Positions 22,778 to 29,155 of a stretch of DNA of 29,772 nucleotides are shown piece by piece. The stretch is from a virus: positions 1-29,772 of IMG/VR virus record IMGVR_UViG_3300043436_001756; one strand, given 5' to 3'. The notes under the pieces were generated by a model. That model made no database searches and had not been told where the DNA came from. It worked only from the letters and a program-made list of their open reading frames with translations. The position numbers and the translations under genes are program-made. Position 1 is the stretch's first letter; each line of letters begins with the position of its first letter.

Positions 22778-22989
22778 AACAATCAGCAGTAGAATGGTTT
22801 TATCAAAGGATATTAGCAAAAGATATTAAAGAAGTATTTGAACAAGCCAAAGAAATGGAAAAGGAACAACAAGATGAATTTGCTATTCAAGTTTTGGAAT
22901 TTTATCATAATGGTTTATTTTTTATTCCATTAAAAGATGGAGAGGCAACAGAAATACTGAATTATATTAAAAAACAAAAAGGACTATGA
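22774..22989 (+). CDS. Hypothetical protein, 71 aa
   Basis: Not recognised. Helical, acidic middle ('VFEQAKEMEKEQQDEFAIQVLEFYH'), starting MKQSAVEWFYQRI and ending in a Lys-rich helix. Small phage proteins with 'MKQTAVEWLxxxL' openings are common in Bacteroidota phages. Overlaps both neighbours by four bases, part of a chain of small coupled genes. Confidence 0.62.
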   Translation: MKQSAVEWFYQRILAKDIKEVFEQAKEMEKEQQDEFAIQVLEFYHNGLFFIPLKDGEATEILNYIKKQKGL

Positions 22990-23195
22990 CATCAAAAGAG
23001 AAAGCCAAAGAGTTGTATAATAAATTTTATTACAGATTGCCAAGCAAAATGGATAATATTGATAAAGTATTATATTCAAAACAATTTTCAATAATTGCAG
23101 TTGATTTGATTATATATCATACTGAAGATTATAGCAGTACTATTCATTTATATGAATTTTATTTAGAAGTCAAAAAAGAAATTGAACTATTATGA
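22986..23195 (+). CDS. Hypothetical protein, 69 aa (MTSKEK-type start)
   Basis: Not recognised. Begins MTSKEKAKELYNKFYYRLP and continues with hydrophobic helices; 'LYEFYLEVKKEIELL' ends the protein. The opening nucleotides (TATGACATCAAAAGAG) are almost the same as those of the next gene at 23192, and the third gene at 23404 starts similarly. The 'KEKAKELY-KF' phrase is common to small Bacteroidota phage proteins, possibly a shared N-terminal helix. Confidence 0.6.
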   Translation: MTSKEKAKELYNKFYYRLPSKMDNIDKVLYSKQFSIIAVDLIIYHTEDYSSTIHLYEFYLEVKKEIELL

Positions 23196-23407
23196 CACCA
23201 AAAGAGAAACTGATATTTGAACTTGATAAAATACTTAATCAAATACCAAAAGACTTTGATTTTATTGATTATGTATTTGTTTGTTCTAAATCTTTTGAAT
23301 GTAAAATATTATCATATAAAGGAATACAAATATACTTTGATGGCAGAATAAAAGAAAATACTATTTATTACACGGAAAACCCATATTTTGATTGTAAAAA
23401 ACTATGA
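23192..23407 (+). CDS. Hypothetical protein, 71 aa (MTPKEK-type start)
   Basis: Not recognised. Starts MTPKEKLIFELDKILNQIP, like its upstream neighbour, then differs: 'FDFIDYVFVCSKSFECKILSY', Phe/Tyr-rich with beta character. Overlaps its neighbours by four bases each side. May be a diverged duplicate of the preceding gene only at its 5' end. Confidence 0.58.
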   Translation: MTPKEKLIFELDKILNQIPKDFDFIDYVFVCSKSFECKILSYKGIQIYFDGRIKENTIYYTENPYFDCKKL

Positions 23408-23610
23408 CACCAAAACACTACGACAACCAGCAGCAATATGACGTCATCGACATCATTAAGGACTACGACCTCAATTTTAACGAGGGGAATGCAGTCAAGT
23501 ATATCGTAAGGGCGAGACGCAAAGGACAACAAATTGATGATTTATACAAAGCAATTGATTATTTACAAAGAGAAATCAAATATTATGAAAACAAAGAGGC
23601 AAGAATTTAA
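23404..23610 (+). CDS. DUF3310 family protein, 68 aa
   Basis: Matches the short DUF3310 phage family: 'HYDNQQQYDVIDIIKDYDLNFNEGNAVKYIVRARRKGQQIDDLYKAIDYLQREI'. The core 'YD-ID-I-DY-LNF--GNA-KYI-R---KG---DL-KA-DYL-REI' is diagnostic; T7 gp1.1-type and nucleotide-metabolism links have been proposed for the family without a firm function. The first 120 bases have eight CpGs and GAC/AAC-type codons, unlike the flanks, so this stretch may be a recent import. Overlaps its upstream neighbour by four bases. Confidence 0.88.
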   Translation: MTPKHYDNQQQYDVIDIIKDYDLNFNEGNAVKYIVRARRKGQQIDDLYKAIDYLQREIKYYENKEARI

Positions 23611-23761
23611 TGAATATCTGGCAGAATTAAAACTTGGTGACAGATTAGAATGGTTATTCAGAAAAACTGGAATCAAAGCAATTGTTAAATGGATTCATCC
23701 AAATTGCAATTGTGATGTGAGACAAGAAAAATTGAACAACATAACATTCAAAAGGAAATGA
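23585..23761 (+). CDS. Hypothetical protein, 58 aa
   Basis: Start chosen at ATG 23585 (MKTKRQEFNEYLAELKLGDR); a longer start at 23534 would lie within the DUF3310 gene. Helical N-terminus, then 'LEWLFRKTGIKAIVKWIHPNCNCDVRQEKLN' with three Cys/His that could bind metal. The pattern 'TGI--IVK-I-P-C-C--R---LN' resembles small phage proteins with a zinc knuckle at the C-terminus. Overlaps DUF3310 by 26 bases. Confidence 0.6.
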   Translation: MKTKRQEFNEYLAELKLGDRLEWLFRKTGIKAIVKWIHPNCNCDVRQEKLNNITFKRK

Positions 23762-23934
23762 ATAAATTGAATATAAATGAAGTTGTGCAGTATGCAATCA
23801 AGGAAAAAGAAAAAAAACAATTTGCTATGGATTTTGCCATCTGGTTATACAATTTGAAATTGGAAGTCATTGACAGAAATTCAATTGAGCAATTATTAGA
23901 AATTTATAAAAAAGAAAGCAATGCAAGAAAATAG
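23758..23934 (+). CDS. Hypothetical protein, 58 aa
   Basis: Not recognised. Helical: 'INEVVQYAIKEKEKKQFAMDFAIWLYNLKLEVIDR' and 'SIEQLLEIYKKESNARK'. Overlaps the previous stop (ATGA) and the next gene by 14 bases. Its presence removes what would otherwise be a 160-base gap. Confidence 0.58.
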   Translation: MNKLNINEVVQYAIKEKEKKQFAMDFAIWLYNLKLEVIDRNSIEQLLEIYKKESNARK

Positions 23935-24145
23935 AAAAGCAGTAAAAATGCTCACAGATGATTTTCTCTGGTGGGCAAAATTCAGAGAGGAAACCAAACA
24001 CTATTTGACTAATTCTGAATATAGAAAGGTTGCTGAAATACACGCAAGATTATTTGAACATGCGGTAAACTATCCGTGTAAATGCAACCCATCTGTGATT
24101 CAATTATACATAGATGAAATCAATGCTGAATTCTTGAAATTATGA
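23921..24145 (+). CDS. Hypothetical protein, 74 aa
   Basis: Not recognised. Trp/Lys-rich N-terminus ('KMLTDDFLWWAKFREETKHYL'), then helix 'EYRKVAEIHARLFEHAVNYPCKCNP'. No known motif except two nearby Cys (CKC). It overlaps the nuclease gene by four bases, so it may be co-translated with it and support its function. Confidence 0.58.
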   Translation: MQENRKAVKMLTDDFLWWAKFREETKHYLTNSEYRKVAEIHARLFEHAVNYPCKCNPSVIQLYIDEINAEFLKL

Positions 24146-24567
24146 GTGAAACAATAGACAAAAGAACATCTCATCATAATTGGGAGAAAGGCATCATCAA
24201 CTTGCTCAATCTGGATGGATGGGATTTGAGTTGGACTGGTGAGAACTTTGAACATTTTGATGCCATAGGTAAAACTCCAAAAGGAATGGATTGCATCATT
24301 GAATTCAAATTGAGACATAAATACTACCAGAGCAAAGTTCTAGAGAAATTCAAGTATGACAAATTGATGGAGTATCCAGATTGTCTAAAATTCTATTTTG
24401 TTGCTGACCAGAAAGGATGGTATATGTACTGGCTTGACAAGTTAGAACTCCCAGAACTGCATTTTGTAGAATGTAAAACCACAGAGAAATTTGACAATCA
24501 AAAAATGAAAGAAAAGCAATTCTATTTTCTGTCTGAAAGTCAAGCAATTTTAATTAACAAACACTAA
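24142..24567 (+). CDS. PD-(D/E)XK-like nuclease, 141 aa
   Basis: A nuclease-like pattern is visible: 'HFDAIGKTPKGMDCIIEFKLR' near 34-54, in which Asp (FDAIG or GMD) and the E-x-K of 'IIEFKLR' fit the PD-(D/E)XK core. The following 'FVADQKGWYMYWLDKLELP' suits the fold's later strands. The N-terminal 'SHHNWEKGIINLLN' helix is common in such phage proteins. A role in Holliday-junction, recombination or degradation steps is plausible beside the exonuclease. No database check; the assignment rests on the EFK motif and length. Confidence 0.6.
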   Translation: MSETIDKRTSHHNWEKGIINLLNLDGWDLSWTGENFEHFDAIGKTPKGMDCIIEFKLRHKYYQSKVLEKFKYDKLMEYPDCLKFYFVADQKGWYMYWLDKLELPELHFVECKTTEKFDNQKMKEKQFYFLSESQAILINKH

Positions 24568-24573
24568 AATCAA

Positions 24574-24879
24574 ATGAAAAAACAACTTAAAAAATTTATT
24601 GAAAATCAAATTGGTTTCAAATCAGATGCAGTAAATACTGCTATTAATAAATACTTTGAAATCTATCCAGAGAAACATATGTATGTTCACGAGACTCAAA
24701 ATCTATCTATGACAAATGGTGAATTGTATCTGGAGGGTGAATTTGGAACTATTGTCTGGAATTGTGAAACCTTGTTTTTGGATTTGCCACACATAATTGA
24801 CTATGCTTTGAAAGCCAGAGCAACAACTGATGAGCAAATTAAGTCACAAATCAAATCACAAATTATTGAATCATTATGA
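24574..24879 (+). CDS. Hypothetical protein, 101 aa
   Basis: Not recognised. Starts MKKQLKKFIENQIGFKSDAV, acidic in the middle ('YLEGEFGTIVWNCETLFLDLP'), with a helical C-terminus ending in repeated 'QIKSQIK' units. Preceded by a recurrent leader variant (24562-24576), the farthest downstream copy seen. Overlaps the exonuclease ATG by four bases. Confidence 0.6.
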   Translation: MKKQLKKFIENQIGFKSDAVNTAINKYFEIYPEKHMYVHETQNLSMTNGELYLEGEFGTIVWNCETLFLDLPHIIDYALKARATTDEQIKSQIKSQIIESL

Positions 24880-25586
24880 TAGTATTAGTAGATGCAGATA
24901 GTTTAGTTTGGTCTAGTTGTTACAGAGCCAAATTGAGTCCAGATGATGATGGATACCATACTCTGGAAGAGGCACAAGAAAAGTTCAATGAGGTCTTTGC
25001 CAGTATCATCAACAGAATAGAGGATGACTATGAGATTGACAAAGTGATTGTGTTCTCTGGTGCAATAGGGAATTTCAGAAAGCAGATTTCAAGCAAGTAC
25101 AAAGCAAACAGAATCAATGCACCCAAACCACCCATTTTGAATGAGATGCACAACTATGTCAAGGAGGCATATGATTCTATATCTGGAAAAGGTGTTGAAA
25201 CAGATGATGTGGTTGCAACCTATTGGACTACCCTATCAAAAACCTTTGGCAGAAATGAAGTATTGATTGTTACAATAGACAAGGACTACAAGCAATTGCC
25301 TTGTATCATATATGACTATCATTACAAGAAACAATGCTATTATGATATATCAGAGAATGATGCTAGATACTTTTTCTATGAGCAAATGATTTGTGGTGAT
25401 TCTGCTGACAATGTAAATTATTGCAAGGGATATGGCAAAGCATATTGTAAAAAGGCATTTAGAGCGTGTATGAGCGATTATTCCTATATGAGGGCAGTAT
25501 TTACCCTTTACAAAGAAATATACCGCTCAAAGGCAAGAGAGAAGTTTTTGGAGTGTTACCAACTATTAAAATTAAAAACAGAGTAA
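24876..25586 (+). CDS. 5'-3' exonuclease (FEN/PIN-like), 236 aa
   Basis: Resembles T5 D15/FEN-type 5'-3' exonucleases that process flaps and primers. Motifs: 'LVDADSLVW' with Asp6 and Asp8; 'VFSGAIGNFRKQI' with the family Arg; 'GVETDDVVA' with Glu108, Asp110, Asp111; 'VTIDKDYKQLP' with Asp135, Asp137; and 'CGDSADNVNYCKGYGKAYCKKAF' (173-195), the H3TH motif with Asp175 and Asp178. All metal ligands expected of the class are present. Overlaps the preceding gene and abuts the DnaA-like gene with no gap. Confidence 0.86.
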   Translation: MIVLVDADSLVWSSCYRAKLSPDDDGYHTLEEAQEKFNEVFASIINRIEDDYEIDKVIVFSGAIGNFRKQISSKYKANRINAPKPPILNEMHNYVKEAYDSISGKGVETDDVVATYWTTLSKTFGRNEVLIVTIDKDYKQLPCIIYDYHYKKQCYYDISENDARYFFYEQMICGDSADNVNYCKGYGKAYCKKAFRACMSDYSYMRAVFTLYKEIYRSKAREKFLECYQLLKLKTE

Positions 25587-25964
25587 ATGAATGAAAATGT
25601 AATTGAGATTGCAGAAAATATAAAAATTGCAATAGGAATCAATGTGTTTGAAAAGAATAGAAAACAACCAGTGGTGGATGTCAGAAGTATGTATTGCTAT
25701 TTGTTACGCAAAGATTTATTTTTTACGTTATATCAAATAAGGGATATTTTCAAAAGTCAAGGCAAAAATCTTGACCATAGTTCTGTCCATCACAATGTGA
25801 TTCTGTTTGAGAATGAAGTGAAACATAGGAGACCAGAACTGGAAGCATTGAGAAATGAATTGCTGGGTATCATATCACCAAAATATAAACTATTGAAACT
25901 GATAGATGGTATTTCAGAAGAAGAAAAAATTGAGGAATTAATACAAATCATTGAGCAATGGTAG
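25587..25964 (+). CDS. DnaA domain-IV-like DNA-binding protein, 125 aa
   Basis: Resembles the C-terminal DNA-binding domain (IV) of DnaA: 'QPVVDVRSMYCYLLRKD', then 'YQIRDIFKSQGKNLDHSSVHHNV' where D-HSSV-H (63-69) corresponds to the DnaA signature that binds the DnaA-box. There is no AAA+ ATPase domain. Stand-alone domains of this kind occur in phages and could bind an origin or compete with host DnaA. It lies within the replication block, with the candidate origin about 10 kb away. Confidence 0.8.
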   Translation: MNENVIEIAENIKIAIGINVFEKNRKQPVVDVRSMYCYLLRKDLFFTLYQIRDIFKSQGKNLDHSSVHHNVILFENEVKHRRPELEALRNELLGIISPKYKLLKLIDGISEEEKIEELIQIIEQW

Positions 25965-26671
25965 AAATGAAAATTGGGGATGTCATACTAAACCCAAGCA
26001 ATCCCAGATTAATCAAAGATGATAAATTCAAGAAACTGGTCAAGTCAATCAAAGAGTTTCCAGAGATGCTCAATATTAGACCAATTGTAGTGAATCAAGA
26101 TATGGTTATTCTGGGAGGAAATATGAGATACAAAGCGTGTCTGGAGGCGGGTTTAAAAACAATTCCAGTAATTGTCACAGATTTACCAGAGGACAAGCAA
26201 AAGGAGTTCCTAATCAAAGACAATGTATCTGGTGGTGAATGGGATTGGGATATTCTTGCAAATGAATGGGATGCACTTGATTTGGATAAATGGGGATTGG
26301 ATTTGCCAATGATGACTGAAACAGAGAAATTGTCAAAATTGACTTTGGAGAGCATCTACTATGAGCCAAAAAAAATCCCAAACATAAATCTGGCTGATTG
26401 CATAAATAAGGAAAAATTCAATAAGAAAATAGATTTTATAAATGGTTTGGAACTAGAAGAAGAGGCAAAAGAGATGTTGAAATTATTTGCATATAGATTT
26501 CTGAAAATAGATTTTGAAAATGTGGCAAATTACTATCATTTCAATGCATCAGAAGTAGAAAAAACTGCCATTGAAAGATTGAGATTGGTTCTGGTTGATG
26601 ATGGCATTGATGGGTTCATTGAGGATGATATGATTAGAATTTATAAATCAATAGATGGATGGGAGAATTAA
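25958..26671 (+). CDS. ParB/Srx-like domain protein, 237 aa
   Basis: N-terminal ParB/sulfiredoxin-like fold: 'MKIGDVILNPSNPRLIKDDKFKKLVKSIKEFP' and 'ILGGNMRYKACLEAGLKTIPVIV', with GGNMRYKA at 53-60 matching the ParB catalytic/CTP-binding (GxxR) box. The C-terminal half is acidic and helical without a ParB DNA-binding helix-turn-helix I can see. In phages such proteins often sit beside terminase genes and base-modification enzymes. The start overlaps the previous stop (ATGGTAG); the gene overlaps the glycosyltransferase-like gene by 13 bases. Confidence 0.82.
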   Translation: MVEMKIGDVILNPSNPRLIKDDKFKKLVKSIKEFPEMLNIRPIVVNQDMVILGGNMRYKACLEAGLKTIPVIVTDLPEDKQKEFLIKDNVSGGEWDWDILANEWDALDLDKWGLDLPMMTETEKLSKLTLESIYYEPKKIPNINLADCINKEKFNKKIDFINGLELEEEAKEMLKLFAYRFLKIDFENVANYYHFNASEVEKTAIERLRLVLVDDGIDGFIEDDMIRIYKSIDGWEN

Positions 26672-27570
26672 TTGACATTTTTATACCAAGTTATCATAGA
26701 GCCAAAAATTTAAAAACTGCAAACTATTTCATCAAAATTGGATATGATAGAAAGAAAATACATATCCTAATTGATAGTGATGCAGATGACAGAGATGAGT
26801 ATGAGAAAGAATGTGAATCAAAAGGCATAAATCTGTTTGTATTCAATCAAGATGAGGCAATCAAAAGATATGACTATGTACACAGACCAAGTCCATCAAG
26901 GAGGTCTGCCGGTCAATCTAGAAATATGTTCTATGATTATGCAAAAGAGAAAGGAATTGAATTCTATTGTGTACAAGATGATGATACAAACAACTATGAA
27001 ATCAAAAGATTTGGAAAGTATTACAGAAAAGCAACATTTGAAGATATCAGAAATGTTTTTCTTGGTGTGAAATCTATGATGCTCAAATACAAAATTGGTT
27101 GCTTTGGAATCAGTCAAACTGGTGATTTCATAGGAGGAAGCAATAGGAAGATTTTAAGGAACAAAGTAATGAATACCACATTCATCAATACAAAGTACAT
27201 ATACAGAGGTGAGAGAGGATTGCAAGATGATGATACAAGCCAATTTGCATCCATAATGAATGAGGGATTGTTTACTGGAAGTTTAGCAGATGGACTGGTA
27301 TTGCAACAGACAAAATCTGCAACTGCAAAAGGAGGTTTGACAGATTTGTACAATGAGTGCAAATTGCTCAACAAAAGTTTGGTTGTTCCAATTCAATATC
27401 CATCAGCAGTTTTTGCAGAGAGACAAGAAAAAAATGGTGCTAGATTACACCACAATATCAAATCAAAATATCTATACCCAAAAATCATCAAAGGGAATGT
27501 GAGCAATATTGCTTGGGATTCATATGATGAGGATTACCCATTCACAAATGAACCAAAAAGAGAACAATGA
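26659..27570 (+). CDS. GT-A-type glycosyltransferase-like protein, 303 aa
   Basis: Resembles the phage-type GT-A glycosyltransferases (TET-associated/GREB1-like group). The N-terminus 'IDIFIPSYHRAKNLKT' is the nucleotide-sugar entry motif (P-SY-R). 'HILIDSDADDRDEYE' follows, then 'FYCVQDDDTNNYEI' with QDDDT (106-110) as the metal-binding DxD. A later 'FTGSLADGLVLQQTKSA' fits the acceptor region. Known relatives act on modified DNA bases, so hypermodification of phage DNA is possible; no base-oxidising enzyme is visible in the window. Lies between the ParB-like gene and small terminase, overlapping both. Confidence 0.62.
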   Translation: MGELIDIFIPSYHRAKNLKTANYFIKIGYDRKKIHILIDSDADDRDEYEKECESKGINLFVFNQDEAIKRYDYVHRPSPSRRSAGQSRNMFYDYAKEKGIEFYCVQDDDTNNYEIKRFGKYYRKATFEDIRNVFLGVKSMMLKYKIGCFGISQTGDFIGGSNRKILRNKVMNTTFINTKYIYRGERGLQDDDTSQFASIMNEGLFTGSLADGLVLQQTKSATAKGGLTDLYNECKLLNKSLVVPIQYPSAVFAERQEKNGARLHHNIKSKYLYPKIIKGNVSNIAWDSYDEDYPFTNEPKREQ

Positions 27571-27983
27571 AACCAAAAGAACAACACGAGAAAGAGATTG
27601 TTGATGTGATAGTCAAAAACAAAGTGATGAGGATACAACACATCTTTCAACACTATCTGGACTTGAAGTCATCCCAGTTTTACAATCTAGAATTGGATAA
27701 ATCGGAAGCCATAAAAGAGGCAATCAACCACAACAAAACAAAGGCAGTCAGTTATATGCTGAACAAATGGATTGGGAGTGACAATCCCACATTGCAGATA
27801 TCTGCATTCAAGGTCTTATGTGATGATGATGAGAGAAAGAAATTGTCAATGCAATTTATGGAGACAGACAACAAGCACGAGTTGAAACAATTTCAAATAG
27901 AAATCATTGGAAGAAAAAATGAAGATACAATCCAACATAGTATTCCAGCATCTGACAGAGAGCCAGAAGAGGATAACAATTGA
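27567..27983 (+). CDS. terS: Terminase small subunit, 138 aa
   Basis: Binds the packaging site and regulates the large subunit. The sequence matches the Bacteroidota phage type: 'EIVDVIVKNKVMRIQHIFQHYLDLKSSQFYNLELDKSEAIKEAI' (helix-turn-helix, about 10-52), 'AVSYMLNKWIGSDNPTLQISAFKVLCDDDERKKLS' (oligomerisation helices) and an acidic tail. Starts at the glycosyltransferase stop and extends 65 bases into the large subunit gene, so both are coupled. Confidence 0.85.
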   Translation: MKPKEQHEKEIVDVIVKNKVMRIQHIFQHYLDLKSSQFYNLELDKSEAIKEAINHNKTKAVSYMLNKWIGSDNPTLQISAFKVLCDDDERKKLSMQFMETDNKHELKQFQIEIIGRKNEDTIQHSIPASDREPEEDNN

Positions 27984-29070
27984 GCAAGGAGGAACAAGGT
28001 CTGGAAAGACATATAACATCCTAATGTGGTTGATATTCAATTACACATCCAACAATTCTGGTCACACCATTACCATTTGCAGAAAGACATATCCAGCATT
28101 GAGAGCCAGTTGTATGAGGGATTTCTTTGACATACTCAAAAAGTATGATTTGTACAATGAAGAGCATCACAACAAATCCAATTCAGAGTACCAATTGAAT
28201 GGCAATCTGGTGGAGTTCATTTCTCTAGACCAGCCACAGAAATTGAGAGGGAGAAAAAGAGAACTGCTATACATCAATGAGGCAAATGAGATGTTCTTTG
28301 AGGACTGGCAACAATTGGTATTCAGAACCACTGGAAAGATAATTCTGGACTACAACCCATCTGATGAGTTCCATTTCATCTATGACAAAATCAAACCCAG
28401 AGATGATGCTGATTTCTACATCACAACCTATCTGGACAATCCATTTCTAGAACCAGAGACCATCAATGAGATTGAAAGGTTGAAAGACATTGACCAGAAC
28501 TATTGGAAGATTTACGGGTTGGGAGAAATTGGTTCAAGCCAGTCATTGATATTCAGAATCAATGAAGTGAGAGATGTTCCACACCAAGCCAAACTGCTTG
28601 CATATGGATGTGACTTTGGGTTTACAAACGACCCGACCACAATTGTTGCAGTCCATTTGCTGGATGATGAATTGTATCTGGAAGAACTGGTGTACAAGAC
28701 CAATTTGACCAACCAAGACATTGCCAGAGAATTCACCAATCTGGGATTTGATAGGAGAACAGAAATCTTTGCAGATGATTCTGAACCAAAATCCATTGAG
28801 GAAATTTATAGAATGGGATGGAACATCAAAAGAGCCAATAAAAAAGAAATCTTGCTTGGCATTGATATGATGAAAAGATACAAGTTGAATGTGACTATGA
28901 GTTCAGTCAATATGATTAAGGAATTCAAGAACTACAAATGGGTAGAGGACAAGAATGGAAATGTGTTAAATAAACCAGTTGATATGTTCAATCATAGCAT
29001 CGATGCAATCCGATATGTGTTGTACAATAAGTTGTCCAGACCAAACTATGGGAAATATGCTATAAGGTAA
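27919..29070 (+). CDS. terL: Terminase large subunit, 383 aa
   Basis: The packaging motor and nuclease. Walker A GGTRSGKT (24-31), Walker B in 'ELLYINEANEM' (about 114-124) and C-terminal nuclease acids: Asp in 'YGCDFGFTNDPT' (about 229), 'ADDSEPKSI' (about 284) and 'HSIDAIRY' (about 358). The short 383-aa length is usual for this phage group. Start chosen at ATG 27919; a TTG at 27907 would add four residues and more overlap. Followed by a terminator, so packaging genes end a transcript. Confidence 0.93.
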   Translation: MKIQSNIVFQHLTESQKRITIEQGGTRSGKTYNILMWLIFNYTSNNSGHTITICRKTYPALRASCMRDFFDILKKYDLYNEEHHNKSNSEYQLNGNLVEFISLDQPQKLRGRKRELLYINEANEMFFEDWQQLVFRTTGKIILDYNPSDEFHFIYDKIKPRDDADFYITTYLDNPFLEPETINEIERLKDIDQNYWKIYGLGEIGSSQSLIFRINEVRDVPHQAKLLAYGCDFGFTNDPTTIVAVHLLDDELYLEELVYKTNLTNQDIAREFTNLGFDRRTEIFADDSEPKSIEEIYRMGWNIKRANKKEILLGIDMMKRYKLNVTMSSVNMIKEFKNYKWVEDKNGNVLNKPVDMFNHSIDAIRYVLYNKLSRPNYGKYAIR

Positions 29071-29073
29071 AAT

Positions 29074-29098
29074 AAGAGTGTTTGAGGCACTCTTTTTT
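29074..29098 (+). terminator. Rho-independent terminator after terL
   Basis: AAGAGTG and CACTCTT form a seven-pair stem with a seven-base loop; the T run (29093-29098) overlaps the end of the stem. It separates the early/packaging transcript from the tail-chaperone unit, which has its own CGTTATA motif. Confidence 0.85.
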
Positions 29099-29102
29099 AT
29101 TT

Positions 29103-29117
29103 ATGGTATGATACCAT
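29103..29117. promoter_or_regulatory. Perfect palindrome, possible operator
   Basis: ATGGTAT-G-ATACCAT is a 15-base palindrome with one central base. It lies between the terL terminator and the CGTTATA motif, about 18 bases upstream of the latter. That is a position suited to a repressor or activator. It is too short to be a terminator and lacks a T tract. Confidence 0.45.
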
Positions 29118-29135
29118 CAAAAAGCAAAATAATCA

Positions 29136-29142
29136 CGTTATA
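29136..29142 (+). promoter_or_regulatory. CGTTATA motif before tail chaperone gene
   Basis: CGTTATATA after CAAAATAAT, similar to the 9228 copy (CAAAATAATTG). The ATG at 29156 lies 13 bases downstream. It directly follows a terminator, as at 9228, so a new transcript is expected here. Promoter role is inferred. Confidence 0.5.
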
Positions 29143-29155
29143 TACAAAAGAGAAT

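Noticed and set aside
25728-25734. Extra CGTTATA match
   Set aside because: It lies inside the DnaA-like coding sequence, not before a gene, and lacks the A-rich upstream part.
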